NCBI GenBank assembly: GCA_022885665.1
Contig: JAGQDJ010000077.1
Location: 372,001 to 436,000 of the forward strand
DNA: 64,000 nucleotides
Origin: Triops longicaudatus
Lineage: Eukaryota > Arthropoda > Branchiopoda > Notostraca > Triopsidae
Direction of reading: 5' to 3'
Notes under the pieces: model-generated
Database searches by the model: none
What the model was told of the DNA's origin: nothing
The model's input: the letters and a program-made list of their open reading frames with translations, nothing else
In this document: positions 22,401 to 34,707 of the stretch, one piece after another
Layout: every line of letters starts with the position of its first letter
How positions within the stretch are numbered: the first letter of the stretch is position 1
Made by a program: the position numbers and the translations under genes

Positions 22401-22687
22401 TGTATAACCTCATGTCATCCAAGTTCCGGCGCGGGTTTCTGTCGCTCTTCGGTCTTAAGAAGGTCACTAGGCAAGGTACGTTCACGTCGACTTCGGGTAC
22501 GACGACTACCACCTCGACAACGATCAACGGCACGAATTCATCGTCTTTCAACCATAAATATTTACGTAATAGTACCAATTACAGCGACCGGGAGAACCGG
22601 TTGCAGCGTCACAGTTGCCGATCATCCAATATCACCAACGCCTCGGAATACACGTTGCCCCCCAGCCTCAATGGTACTCTAGTCTAA
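8199..22687 (+). CDS. ETHR: Ecdysis-triggering hormone receptor-type GPCR (two coding exons)
   Basis: Coding exons 8199-8721 and 21534-22687 join in frame (Cys codon T|GT, donor GTAAGT, acceptor TTAG) into a 558-residue class A peptide GPCR. An in-frame TGA at 8169-8171 supports the Met at 8199. The extracellular N-terminus has NxS/T sites near residues 75-88. TM1 is about 101-125 with the GNTLVP motif, TM2 about 134-158 with NLAVAD. Conserved extracellular cysteines are C175 and C258, the ERY motif is at 199-201, TM6 has CLLPFRF near 415 and TM7 has NPILY at 461-465. The stretches MRNSTN-like, VPFVE.xVAHASVLTILAISFERYYAIC and AGYICTK are, from memory, typical of insect ETH receptors. Role by family: senses ecdysis-triggering peptides on target neurons to start moulting behaviour. 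Intracellular loop 3 is long (about 294-400, Ser/Gly-rich), and the tail is Thr/Ser-rich. Related TRH-receptor-like GPCRs are the main alternative. Confidence 0.9.
10903..10937. repeat. Poly(T) tract, 35 nt
   Basis: Uninterrupted run of 35 T within the ETHR intron, between CTGCA and GCATT. No retroelement body was recognised on either side. Confidence 0.97.
16424..16492. repeat. Poly(A) tract with A-rich (AAAAAT)n extension
   Basis: Thirty A residues followed by about 40 bases of A-runs broken by single T. It could be a retroposon tail or simple low-complexity sequence. No matching SINE or LINE body was recognised upstream. Confidence 0.9.
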
Positions 22688-22867
22688 ACCCAATAAGATC
22701 AGTTTAATTTTCTCCCATTTCTAAAAAAAAAACTCACAACCCATACTATACGAAAACTCCTCGAATTAGAACCCATATATAGTCGTACACCGTTTTAGCG
22801 TATAGCGTGTTCCGATGAATTCGCCTTGTTATGAACCTTTTCAACATCTCAAGTTATCATGGGCATT

Positions 22868-22873
22868 AATAAA
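22868..22873 (+). promoter_or_regulatory. Likely polyadenylation signal of ETHR
   Basis: First canonical AATAAA after the ETHR stop codon (about 180 bases downstream), suggesting a short 3' untranslated region. Confidence 0.5.
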
Positions 22874-24869
22874 TTATTCTCCCGTGTGGAACAGAAAATC
22901 TAATCAGTCACTAGCGTCCCTGTGTGGGAAATTTATGGACCAAATATATTAACTTAAGAAAAGTTTAAGAAAAACTGATCCCATGATTTTTTGTTCTAAT
23001 TTTCTTTGTGTCGAAACTCAAACAAAGAAAAATACCCGTACCTTCACGGGTAGGGGTGATTCTCGTGGTGCTGTCTCTACAAAATTATTGATAGTGTACC
23101 TTTATATTATATCACATGACATATATGACAAATTAAATACAAGAAATATCTTATAAAACGCGCGAGCCTTTTCCTATAGAATTCTATGCTATGGATTTTT
23201 GTACGACAGTCTGCAATGACATACATTTACATCGGCAAAATCCAATTAACTTTTTAATATTCTGAATCTAAAAAAGAGGAAAAATAAAGATTTCCTAAAA
23301 TACATTTTTAAAAATGTAAAAACGTAAAAATGAAGGATGTGATGTTGAATTTGGTTTCGTAAGCAATCCGTCTCTTAAACCACCCTTTGTACCGACCTCG
23401 TCGCCAAAATTGGAATTTTACTGTGGTAAAATAACTGCAATGAGACCAAAACCTAAGTAAGGGTGACAGAACGCGTTCTGTTATGAAGCTTTTATAAGGA
23501 AGGAAACGGATACTATTTCGCATATTGCGAAAGCTCATTATGTTTCTCTTGTCTGCATCGGAGCTTGTTCGGGACACAGTTTTTGAAAAAAAAAAAGGAT
23601 TTAAGCTTTGCATAAGTTTGGTGCAGTAGTGCGCGAAATAAGACTTTATGTTTCCGTTTCGAGTAATAAAACTTTGTATTGCCTCATAACTAATGTCCTA
23701 TCCGAACTGGAGACTTCTTGTGGCCTTACACATTCATGAGAACGCGAAATTGATTTTGAAAATGTCGGACCCAGACATTTTCATTCAGACGCTTTACGCA
23801 CTAATTAATGTCGACAAAACTACCTGCTAATATTCTACGCGCTGGCAGCAGACAATGCAATACTAATAATAAACATAACTTAAAACTTGATTCTCAATTA
23901 TTTACTGGCGATTGGTATGACAATTTACACAACACATCCACCAAAGGTGAGTTTTTACCACCAAACGACATTTATTGCGACATTTTTTATCCAATTTTCC
24001 CTTCCACCTATTCATAATTTGGCAAAAAAGATATTTTTTTTACGAAAACGAAAATAGTTTCTGCGAAACAGCTGTAGAAATTGTATAGGACTAAAAACAC
24101 TAATCGTTTTCACAGACAGTAGAACGACAAATTAGGGCAATTTCTTCATATCAGAGCCTTTCTCTCACTACCAAAATCTTCTTTTACGTTCACACACGTA
24201 CTGTTTCAGGGACAAGGCCCAGCTTGCGATTCACAATGTGTGCAGCATACAACAATCTAACTTCCTATCTCAAATGTCTTCATCACGAAAAGTTTAACGC
24301 AGTAATGTATCTCAAACAGAAGCCGAGTGCAGAATGCCTACCTTCTTTTTGCCCTAACATATTCAACTACGCATATTCTCGTTTATTAACCGGTATATGA
24401 AAAACATGTGTTCCCAAACGCAAAAACCTCGTCTACCGTTTAAACAATGGCCACACCTAAGAGTCAAGGCTGCTTTGAAACTCTTACCAAGTTCAAGTCC
24501 AAGATCGTGATCACTTTTTTTTTCATGAGTTCGAAACTGGATCACTTAAACCTTCCACAGTAAGGAGATGCTTCATTTCTTCACTTAAAAAAGCAATAAG
24601 AAAGCACTATAAGGCGTCCTCCCTGAAACCATCTTCACCTTCAACCCGAAAATGGACATCGACCTTTTGCTTCACAGAAACAAAACTAAAACGTCGAAAT
24701 CGGCAATGTGTATAATCAAGGAAAAAGTGCTTTACAAAAACAAGAACCTGTGAGCCGGTTTCTGTATATAATAGCTATACAAGAACTTGATTTTCCTGCA
24801 CCGATCAACGACCATCTTTACTTTTAGAGGCGTAGCCATCCGTATGTGCATGGACAGTACTTCAGCTAG
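22874..24869. other. Spacer between ETHR and cuticle-like gene 1
   Basis: AT-rich sequence. Short open frames only, none with recognisable motifs or splice support. The right end, from about 24800, is the promoter region of cuticle-like gene 1. Confidence 0.5.
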
Positions 24870-24877
24870 TATATAAG
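24870..24877 (+). promoter_or_regulatory. TATA box of cuticle-like gene 1
   Basis: TATATAAG about 100 bases before the ATG. It is followed 25-35 bases later by an initiator-like ATCAAATCATCAG stretch, so transcription probably starts near 24900. Confidence 0.65.
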
Positions 24878-24969
24878 GACAAGCTGAAACACCATCAAAT
24901 CATCAGCCACTTCAGCTTCTAGCTCCTTCGGTTCAGCTTTCGCAGTAGAACACCAGTCAACTACTCAAC

Positions 24970-25822
24970 ATGCAGGCCGTAAGTAGTTCAAACTCAAAAT
25001 TTAACTCGCTACATGTCTTTTCCACAACAATACATTCCCATTAAACTCTATTTTCGGTAAACTGGGATTTTTCGTCTTTAACTCTAAATTTATTTAATTT
25101 TCTTTTCATTTATTTTCGGATTTTACTGTATCTCACGATAAAAGCTTTTAACCCTGATTTTGCTAAGCACTGTACTCAATGCAGTTTGTAATATTTTGTT
25201 TATTTTCCAGACTATTGTTTTCTTCGTTGCGATGGTTTGCGGCGCTTTGGCTGCCGAACCCGCGAAGGTGGAATTCAAATACGTCCCTGCTGCTGGTGCC
25301 TATCCTTATGCTGCTGCGGTCGCTGCTCCCTACTCCGCCTATCCTTATGCGGCTTACCCTTACACCTACAGCTACCCTGCCGCCTACAATGGTTTCTACC
25401 CTGCCGTTCCTGTGGCTGACGCCCCTGCCAAGGCTGCCGGTAAGTACTAGCAACTATTTCTGTGACTAAAAGTTATACTTGTCAATGCTAAACGTTGCAC
25501 TTTAAACATAATGCAATTAGCACTTTTTTGGATAATTCTATTATTTTATTACAACTATTGCTACTCGTAGTAGCGAGCACCACTAGACTTCCCATGGTTT
25601 TCAATTATTTTTTTACATTTTAATTACTTGGGCTATATTTATACGAGTACAATGTAGAAACTTAAACTATGCTGATTTTTTTTTACCGAATCTCCAGAAA
25701 AATCCTCCGAAGTCGCCGCTGATAAGGCCGACAGCAAATACTACTTTGCTTACCCTTATGCTGCCTATCCTTACGCTGGATACCCTTACACTTACCCCGT
25801 CTATGACGCCAAGAAGGAGTAA
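24970..25822 (+). CDS. Small secreted Ala/Tyr/Pro-rich cuticle-like protein 1
   Basis: Three exons: 24970-24978 (only Met-Gln-Ala, donor GTAAGT), 25211-25439 and 25698-25822, giving 120 residues. Introns are phase 0 and phase 1. Residues 1-17/18 form a signal peptide (hydrophobic, ending GALAA before EPAK). The mature chain is low-complexity with repeated AYPYAAYPY-type units in two blocks, about residues 32-65 and again in exon 3, separated by a charged Lys/Glu/Ser/Asp linker, and ends in DAKKE. No R&R chitin-binding (RR) consensus is visible, so it would belong to the low-complexity or AYPY-type structural proteins, presumably secreted by epidermis. The exon layout matches cuticle-like gene 2 (34708-35145), indicating a shared origin. 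Specific function is inferred from composition and gene structure, not from a recognised enzyme or binding domain. Confidence 0.85.
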
Positions 25823-25896
25823 GAAAATCCGGAGCTTGAAAGCGTTTAGCTGGTAAGATACTCACAACTCATTGAAAGAAACTACGTGAATATGGT

Positions 25897-25902
25897 AATA
25901 AA
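25897..25902 (+). promoter_or_regulatory. Polyadenylation signal of cuticle-like gene 1
   Basis: AATAAA 75 bases after the stop codon. Confidence 0.6.
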
Positions 25903-28803
25903 GAAATTTCGACAGATCGTTCCTCCCGGTATAATGAACCCGCACCGCCTTTTGGACTCGACTCTGGAACTCAAAACTCCGTTTCTCATGACTGCGTTTC
26001 TAAAAACTCGGGTTTTGTTCAGTTATTGCCTGTTAGAAGGCGCTGGCCACGCCTTATTTGTTGGGCAAATGGATTGAGACAAATACAGCATTAAAATATT
26101 AAAAAGTTTGTGGCGTCTTATCAAATCACTTTAGTTTTTATGGTCTGACCTAATATTGCCTATTGTGTTGAAGTATTTTCCTTCCTGTTTTTTTACAATC
26201 TTTCTTTCCTGAACTCATTTTTACAGTTCACGTTCGCGAATACGCTTTTATTTCAACTACATGTCGTTGTTTCCACGCGCGTTTTTTTTTTTTCAATTAC
26301 AACTTGAGACGTCTTTTTTATGGAAGCACGGTTGAATCCCTCTCGTGTCTTTCAGACGCACTGTATTACTTCATGGGTTGACGAAATCATTAATCCAATT
26401 AGAGCACCTTTTTTAGGCCAAGCTGGTAGTCAACGATACACACTTGAAACCTTTCATCTCTTTTTCACTTAATTCCGACAGCAGCCTAATCACCTAAAAG
26501 CAAAGCTTTTACGATCCTTTGAATGATGTTATACCAAACAATCTCAGATTCCCAAACACGTGAACATTCTTTGTCCTTTTCCGCTCTTTTTTTATGAAAT
26601 TTAAACTCTCATATACATGCTATTTGCTTATAACGAAATCTTCCTTGTTATCTTTCTAATCGTAAGAATTTCATTACTTTTTAACAAGCCTTTCTACACA
26701 CCCAAACTTCTTCACATCCCCCTATGCCTTTTCTTTCTATGCTTGAGATTGTTTAATTTATTCTTTTTTAATTTAGCATTTAATTCTTCACGTTCTCATT
26801 CATGCGAGACGGCTTCACTCATGTACTGATAATTTCTGCGAGAGCAGCGTCCACGTATGATTCATTTTCACAAAATTTAGAAATAGCTACTCCGTCAGTA
26901 CGTTTACCGACAGTGGTGCCAGGATCGTATTCAGGGCTCAGGCTTTGTAAGACTGCTTCAAGAGTCTAAATATCAACACAGAAAGCTTTTTTTCTCAGAC
27001 CTCCCGAAGATGTTTGAAAGTCTTTCATGTTTAATCCTCAATGCATAAGGTCTACAATTCTGACGACTATTTCGCACGAAATTGAAAATACATTACCAGC
27101 AGAACACGCACGCAAGGTAACCATTCCAAGGAATTCATACCAGCATAAGATCTCCCTTGTATACGAGCTAGCTTGAAAATGCGTCATTGTCACGAGGTAG
27201 GAGGCTTTCAGTGTCAGGAAAGTTGCTTCGAACTAGACACTAATATAAGCGTCAGAACAAACAATATAAATGCTTGCTGGCCTATAAATTTTCCATTTGG
27301 AATTCCGAGCTAAAGTTAATATGTGCACTTCGCGACACGCGAACTTTCAGCCTGGAAACCTGCCTTGCAAGCAGTACGCATATTATGTTAAATTCTTTAC
27401 AATTCTTGGCGAAAACAAAACCTAAAGGCAATCAAGAATGCGGTAGAATTCGTGAAACTTATCGCATTCTGTATGAAAGGGCAGTTTAAAGATGTAAGCT
27501 TAAAGACTTTTTCTTTATTATTTTTCTTACCTGTGATCTACGACGTTTGCTCATGCTGCAATTAATGAGACTACGACGGTCCGTTCTACTAAAAATGATT
27601 CCAGCAGTGGCAGTGGTATAAGGAAGTCGGCAAATGCTGCTAGGCAGGACGGTGTTCCATAGAGTAGATGCGACATACTAGCACGAGCCTTCAATTAACG
27701 TGTGTACGTGTTCACTTTTAACAGATGCAACGAAATTTTCCTTGCAATAAAGCTAACAAGCGTTCCTAACACAGAAAATAAGATAAACGGCTATATGGAA
27801 ACTAAACCACAGTTATTGACGTTGGAGCGTCTGAGCGAACGATGTTTACTCACCCGGGTCTTTTCATATCTTTCCAGAACTTTACACTAGGCTTGTTCGT
27901 ATTCTTCGAGAAGTTTACGCATCAAGTTCACCCTGTTATTTTGTAGCCTGGCTGTGTAATCTTCATGCCTATGTGCTCGAGTTAATTTTCGCAACTTCAA
28001 ATTACTTCAAAGTACAAAAAAACTAGAACTACTTTTTTCTTGATGAGAAAAATCCCAGGTGACATGCATCCTGGTTACGCTGCCGAGTGCTCTTTAATCC
28101 CACCCGCTGTTTGGGTACCGCTTATCAGTACCATTTTTCTTTGGTTGTCATGAAACACACGGTTTACGGAAAACACTTCAGTTGTAATCGAATACGGTGT
28201 GCGTGCATTAGCTAGGAGCAATCCCTGTCTTAAAATATCAAGAGCCACCTATCCGTCATAAAAGGAAACTACACGAAAAAATTTCAGATTGATTCAGAAA
28301 GTACGCTACCTTGAGCAGCTCACGCTCGCATGACCTTTTCCAGGTCGGTTTTTCAATTCCATTTAAACGATATTAAATTTCCGGTTTTCAATTTCGCTAG
28401 ATAAATAAATCTTTCGGTGGCTTTAAAGTAGTCTCTGAACTGGATAACGATGTTTGCATAGGAACATAGTTGTGTATAGCCTACAGACAGGACTTTAAGA
28501 AATACTATCCGCCTAGCTTCTTTTAATTCCTAAGTCGCAGCTCCGCCAGTCAGCAGCAAAGGATTATCCTATTTCTTTACAATTTTAGAAACGAAAACGA
28601 CACGGGACAACCTGAATTGCTGTTCAGTATCTAAACCAGAAGGAAACTTGCAAAAATAATCATTATCGCTTCATGTGTTTTGACCAAGAAAGATCGAGCG
28701 AGTAGAAAACGATTCTCCGACAAAGCACAACTGTACCTGAATTAACATACAAGACAAAAATACGAGGTTCAAGTGAACAGAATATAATTATGTTTAATCA
28801 ACG
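25903..28803. other. Spacer between cuticle-like gene 1 and TAB1
   Basis: About 2.9 kb of AT-rich sequence with T-rich runs. Short open frames only. It should contain the 3' untranslated region of TAB1 on the minus strand at its right end; an ATTAAA variant signal occurs at 28793-28798 on that strand. Confidence 0.5.
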
Positions 28804-30777
28804 TTACACATCTCCATCGAAAGGAATCAATCCTTTCGCTTTGGCTTCCTCCACGGCGACATAAAAGGAGGTAAAATCAACATACGGCGCAATTCGGCCA
28901 TTTTCATCTAACTGGAGTGTCGTATAGCTCGGCAAGCCTCGGAAAGACGAGCTTTCCGTACTGGAAGTCGTTGTTTGAGAAATTGTATCGACAACCTTCA
29001 AGTCAATGCTTCCCCAGTCTGACTTTCCGCCAATCTCCACGCTTGACGTCTGAGTCGTCGTTTGTGTACTCTTCAGGGAGTTACTGGCTCCGTCATTCGA
29101 CGGATAGGAGAAATTCCGCAGAACCAACGTCATATCATCCCGGCCGTGGTACAGCAATGGGTCTTCTACATATTTTTCATGATGTTTACGGACTATACGA
29201 TCTATTACGGCTTGCGCCACACCCGTCAGGGATGAGTGCACCGAAAACTGTTCTACAAGAAGCTGCGCCACATCTTTATTGGCTTGTTCCGTGCCTGTAG
29301 CTTCTTCTAAACCGTGATAGACACCCGCTGACATAAGGACAAGGAATCTGCATTAAAGAAAAATAGGAAATATAACCGTCTACGGTATTCTTATTAATGA
29401 GTGGTTGATACGTACTTACAACTTTCATCGATCGGAATTCCACCCGTAATTTCCGGCTCGGCTATGACAGGCTCGGAAGAAGAAGCACGTAATAAGTCCA
29501 TGTCCTTGTACCCACCTTTGACAAGGTAATTACCCAAGCTTCTCGTAGTCGACAAACTCTTGCGACACGCCTTGTCTACACAATAAAGACAAATATATTG
29601 AAAACATATACTTTACTCTTTATTCTTCTTTCCGTATACGCTTCATGTCCCAATAATTATGCCTCACAGAACTAACAAATATACGGTTTACTTGCGATTT
29701 TGCGAGATCTCTTTTTCACTAATAATAAATTCGTCACTTGATCATATTTGAAGCGTTACAAAATCTTATTTGTAACGCAAATGTAACGGAAAAGTTGAAA
29801 AGTACTGAGCATGTAATAATATGGAGAAAATATAAAACAGAAGCAACAAAAATGTTACACAAGACTATTTTTTTTCATATTGTGCAAAGTAAAAAAACAA
29901 TGAAACTTTTTAAAAAGTCTACGGCATATTACAGTTTTCAAACCTTTTGAATTAGTGAGCATTTCCAAGTCCATTCCCAATTGGGACAAACGCAGAAGTT
30001 CGTCCTCATTGGTCAGATCGTGGTCAACTGAGAGTTGTATCACTCGTAAAACACCGTCTGCGTCCGTTTTACACAAAAGGGCCCGTGCATTCCCGACATT
30101 CGCAACGAAAAGCTGTCTATTAAAGATGAGAGCTACGACAGCGCTGCAGGACCCGGAAATTTTCTTATCCAAAACGGCAAGTTTATCGGCAACATGAGGC
30201 AACTGCTCGCGAACATTGCACAAGTTCATTCCTAAAGATCATAATATAACAAGTCTGATTTAACGAAAATTTTAGATCCTACCCTCGGGCAATTCGCACA
30301 ACAGATTGGCTCGTTCAGCCAACAAATCCCCAATAGATTCAAAGTAACCTCGCTCCACGGAAGAGAAGGCTTGCCGGAGAACTTCTTTGACGTCAGCATT
30401 ACTGGATTTACCGCCCAATTGACCAAGTAAGATTTCGGCAGCTAAGCGCTGAGCAGCGAAGTCCGCTACATGACTTCCACCCGAACCGTCGAAGACACCA
30501 TAAAGATACGTATTTTCGTCAATTTCGAAATAAAAACTCCGGTCTTCCATAGCGGACGTTTCATGTTGATAGGAGCCCAGAATGTCGTACGCTCCACTCG
30601 CAGCACCGCCAATCCCTTAATACCAAACACATTAAAATTAACACGTATATAATTAACCAAAGTGTTGTGGCAGCTTTTGAAAATCTTTTATTTACACATT
30701 CATTAAAAGTACTTTACGAAACCTGTGTACGGGCATTTGGGCAAGTCATCGGTCCAGCTTTTAAATTCTTGATCCAT
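28804..30777 (-). CDS. TAB1: TAK1-binding protein 1 (TAB1), PP2C-like pseudophosphatase adaptor
   Basis: Five exons on the minus strand: 30777-30723, 30615-30283, 30231-29944, 29575-29416 and 29347-28804, all joining in frame to 459 residues. The N-terminus carries the TAB1 signature SWTDDLP (residues 7-13), followed by a PP2C fold with YGVFDG, LLGQL, VERGYFESI, LFVANVGNARALL, DHDLTNEDELLRLSQLG and FLVLMSAG. The Asp expected in catalytic PP2Cs at the LxSDG position is Ala here, consistent with TAB1 being a pseudophosphatase. The extreme C-terminus has PYVDFTSFY (about 433-441), matching the conserved TAK1-binding helix. By family, TAB1 binds and activates the MAP3K TAK1 in TGF-beta, IMD and stress signalling in the cytoplasm. 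The exon 4/5 joint uses GTAA|GTACGT, giving the family's expected spacing. It is head-to-head with XPNPEP1. Confidence 0.95.
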
Positions 30778-31057
30778 TTTCAAAAACAAAAACTAAAATT
30801 CTTTCATTTATGGAAACATTTTTGCTCGGTTATTTTTTTTTTTTAAATAAGATAACTAAATATTGACCGCAGCGACGCCAATTGATTAATCTCAAAATTT
30901 GTTCAGTTTCGGACTAGTATTGCCACCTAGGTATAAGTGACGTTTTTACTTACTATTGTTCCATCTATGGGCCAATAAAGTTATTAGAAAGGTTTGCCTG
31001 CCGCGGCCGCCTAGGCACATGACTTTTGTTTATCTACACCCGACGAACTTGTAAATA
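30778..31057. promoter_or_regulatory. Shared (bidirectional) promoter interval of TAB1 and XPNPEP1
   Basis: Only 280 bases separate the two divergent start codons. The interval has no TATA box in the expected place for either gene and contains a GC-rich patch with a NotI-type GCGGCCGC at about 31004-31011, in otherwise AT-rich surroundings. This is typical of divergent housekeeping promoters. Sharing of regulatory elements is inferred. Confidence 0.55.
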
Positions 31058-33715
31058 ATGGCAAAAAATACAACTTACTTATTAAAACGCTTGCGTTCGC
31101 TTATGAAAGATACGTCTGTTGTCCCGCAAGCTCTTAGTGCGTACATTGTTCCATCAGCAGACGCTCATCAAGTAAAAATAAATTAAAAATAAATAATAAT
31201 GAAGGATATTCCTTCTGCCTTTAGAGTGAATATTTAGCACCGTGTGATCAAAGAAGAGCTTTTCTCTCCGGTTTTACGGGATCTTCTGGTACTGCCGTTG
31301 TGACTGACCATAATGCGTGCTTGTGGACCGATGGGCGTTACTTCGTTCAGTGCGAAAAAGAGTTGGACGCGAATTGGACTCTAATGAAAGAGGGTAATTA
31401 TTTTCTCATTTCTTTCGACAAATTCTAGTTATAAGAAATTGTTGATTTATTATTTTCTTTTGATATTGAATAAGAAAATTTAATGTTTTAAAACTCGTGT
31501 TGTAATTTCCAATAGGACTTCCGTCTACGCCAAGCCAAGGGACGTGGCTTTCCAATAATTTGCCAGTGGGTTCTAAAGTTGGTGTGGACCCAACTTTATT
31601 GTCCCAAGAGCTATGGAACCCACTTTCCAAGACTTTGCGCTCTGCAGGTCACGAGCTGATTCCCGTGTACAGAAATCTAGTGGACATCCTCTGGGAAGAG
31701 AGACCTGCTCCGGTTCAAAACGTTATTGAGCCACTTAGCATCGAGTACACCGGTAATTTTGGCTTTCATTAATCTAAAAAACAACTAGCAGTATTGTTTT
31801 CGTTAAGGTCGAGGCTGGGAAGACAAAATTGAAGACGTGTGCCAAACCATGGAGAAAAAAGGAGCTTCCCTCTTAGTTTTGACTGCCTTGGATGATGTCG
31901 CATGTGAGATATTTTCGCTCTTTTTCGAAAGAGAACGAAATCACAGAAAAAGCAGTCACGAAGTTTTAAAGTTGGAACACATATAATCAAAGTTATGTTC
32001 TTTGTAGGGCTCTTAAACCTTCGGGGGTCTGACATCGCCTACAACCCTGTGTTCTTTGCCTACGCTTGTGTTACGGTGCAAAGACAGGTGCACTTGTTTG
32101 TTGATCCAGAGAAAGTAACTTTGGCTGTCAGACAACATCTCGGTTTGGAAATCATGGATGACGTGCGTGAGAACGGACGGGTCAACTTGCATCCGTATGA
32201 AAACGTCCTCTCGTGGTTACAAAACGCTATTCCTGAACAACCCAAGAAAATTTGGATTGGGGAGAAATCGAGCTATGCAGTCGCTAGCTGTGTTCCTGAA
32301 AATCTGCGCGTTTCTGACCCTTCCCCCGTTACTGTCATGAAAGCTGTTAAGAATCCTGTAGAACTCGAAGGTAAATTGAACTGCTTAAAATACCGAATGA
32401 ACTGCAACATCATTCATTTTTGTTTCTGTTTTTTCTAATTAATTGTAATTTAGTTTTTTTTCAGTCCATAATGAGCTTTGAAAAACATTTTTTAAAATGT
32501 TTTTTCGATGAAAAACACGTTATTTTTTATTAATTTTTATCATATATTTCTATTTTTTTCCATTTGTTATTTTTGTTGATAATTTTTTCTTTTTTTTTTC
32601 CTAGTTTCAGTGCTGGTAATCTCTATTGTTTTGTGTGTATGTATGCACTGCATTTGTTTGAATTCGTATCTGGTTATTTTTCGTATTGCTTTCTAGGTTT
32701 CCAAATCGCTCATATTAAAGACGCTGCGGCGTTGTGTTGCTTTTTCGCATGGTTGGAGGGGCAAGTACTAAGCGGCAAAGTCGTTACCGAAATGTCAGCA
32801 GCTGCTCAACTGGAGTTATTCCGCAAAGAGCAGGAAAATTTTAAAGGCCCAAGTTTTGAAACTATATCTTCCTCGGGCCCAAATGGCGCCGTGATCCATT
32901 ACAAGCCAAGTCCGGAGACCGATCGGAGAATTACAACCGAAGAGCTTTATTTGTGTGACTCGGGAGCACAGTACCTTGAAGGAACTACGGACGTCACGCG
33001 GACTATTCATTTAGGCACGCCGACTGACTACGAGAAGGAATGCTTTACTCGAGTATTCAAAGGCCAAGTAGCTTTGGCCACGTGCGTTTTTCCTACGAAA
33101 ATTAAGGTACGGTAATTTAGTAAGTGCTCCGTATTTTCTCTGCAGCTGACGTTTTGCATATTCTACAGGGAAACTGTTTGGACAGTATAGCTCGTTTAGC
33201 GCTTTGGAAAGTAGGACTGGATTACTTGCATGGAACGGGCCACGGAGTTGGACATTACTTGAATGTCCATGAAGGACCGATGGGAATTTCTTGGCGAGTT
33301 TATCCCGATGATCCTGGCTTGCAAGCAGGGATGGTACTCTCTGACGGTAAAACTGAATACCGACTCACGTTATTTACTGTGAAAGATTCTGACTTTCGTT
33401 TTGTTGCTTTAATGGAAAGAGCCCGGATTTTATGAAGATGGGAGCTTCGGAATTCGATTGGAAAACCTCGTGAAGATTGTCCGTGCCGACACTACGTACA
33501 ACTTCAAAGACCGAGGCTTTTTGACTTTCGAACCTTTGACGTTGGTACCTATTCAGACCAGCTTGCTGAACGCAAGCCTGCTGACCAAGGAGGAAATTGA
33601 TTACTTGGAAAATTACCACCAACTTTGTCGGGACAAAGTGGCTCCGCTTTTGAAACGCATGGGCAAAGAAGACGGACTGAAGTGGTTGTTACGTGAAGCT
33701 AGGCCCATTTCCTAA
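31058..33715 (+). CDS. XPNPEP1: Xaa-Pro aminopeptidase 1 (cytosolic aminopeptidase P)
   Basis: Eight exons: 31058-31171, 31225-31393, 31516-31752, 31808-31903, 32008-32370, 32697-33106, 33169-33346 and 33420-33715. They join in frame to 620 residues, against about 623 in the human cytosolic enzyme. It hydrolyses the N-terminal residue from peptides with Pro in second position, using two metal ions (Mn in the human enzyme). Two creatinase-like N-terminal domains (FLSGFTGSSGTAVV; LRGSDIAYNPVFFAY) precede a pita-bread M24 domain. Metal ligands are intact: D414 and D425 (CDSGAQY..GTTDVTRT), H488 (GTGHGVG), E523 (EPGFYEDG) and E537 (RLENLV). The C-terminus (FEPLTLVPIQT, WLLREARPIS) is typical of the family. 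There is no signal peptide or GPI signal, so it is the cytosolic paralogue rather than XPNPEP2. Nothing is missing. Introns are 53-326 bases. Confidence 0.97.
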
Positions 33716-34618
33716 ACAACTTTTAGGCCTTTAAGAAAAGTCATTCTTGTGCGAAAGTTAGTATTGTATGCTGTTTTGTGTCCATCTTGGGATAATTCAA
33801 TACAAAAGGGTGATCAATTGCATTTCTGTCGCTCTCTTAAAAGAAAAATACGAAAAGGAAAATAATACAAAATAAATCATTCTACATAATAGAGTGAACC
33901 CTAAAAATTAAAGCGGAAGACGATTATATGTAGCTTTGCGACGTAGTTTGTATTGGAAAGAAATAAAGAAAAGATCTACACAATGCATAATAGGCATTAG
34001 AGGCATAATGCATTTTATACTACCATCACAAACGTCGAGGTACGCTTTTTTTCATTTTCTTCGAAGTTGGTACGGACGTGGGTAAAGGTCATTGACGTTT
34101 CCTTATTGCTTTTAGTTCTCGAAATCGACATATACTTGTGTGAGCAAATTGCGTACAAAAGCACGAACTAAATACGTCAAAATACCGATAAACAATCTTT
34201 TTGCTGCATGAAAAAATTGGATGAACGAAATATTGCTTTTCTCTCTTTTCTTAAAATGTGTTATTTTACATTGACAGTTTATAGTTCAAGGAGCTCCACT
34301 CTTGGTGGTAAATGATTCCGTTTTTATTCTACATTATTTTCATACAACGTGTAATTAAGCAACGCACATGTATAAGTACAATACTTAGTAGCCAAGGTGA
34401 TCTCGTTATGATTATCATGTATGGCCTAAGGGGCGGGAGGTGATCTGTTTCAGGGTCAATTTGCTCTCACAAATGGTACATGCACCATCGAGACGTTGGC
34501 ATCCCGAAGTTCAAGGAAGTAATACCTTTACAGGGCGAAGCCGGATATCGTGACTGTAGACAACGGGTGGGTTTGTCGGCGCTTATAATCCTTAGCTGAG
34601 CGTAGCCTTGGGTTTTCG
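33716..34618. other. XPNPEP1 3' region and spacer to cuticle-like gene 2
   Basis: Contains an AATAAA at 33871-33876, about 155 bases after the XPNPEP1 stop, as the likely polyadenylation signal. No further gene was recognised; the right end is the promoter of the next gene. Confidence 0.5.
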
Positions 34619-34626
34619 TATTTAAG
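34619..34626 (+). promoter_or_regulatory. TATA box of cuticle-like gene 2
   Basis: TATTTAAG 89 bases before the ATG, followed by a CATTCAGC initiator-like site near 34655. Confidence 0.55.
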
Positions 34627-34707
34627 CCCGACTGTAACTTTCCGAAAGCACTGCATTCAGCAAGCTCAAGCCGTAGTAAGCCACTACAACCCAATCCACT
34701 CTTAACA

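Noticed and set aside
25163..25453. Long open frames in other frames across cuticle-like gene 1, on both strands
   Set aside because: Shadows of the repetitive GC-rich coding exon; the chosen frame has a signal peptide, splice sites and repeats.
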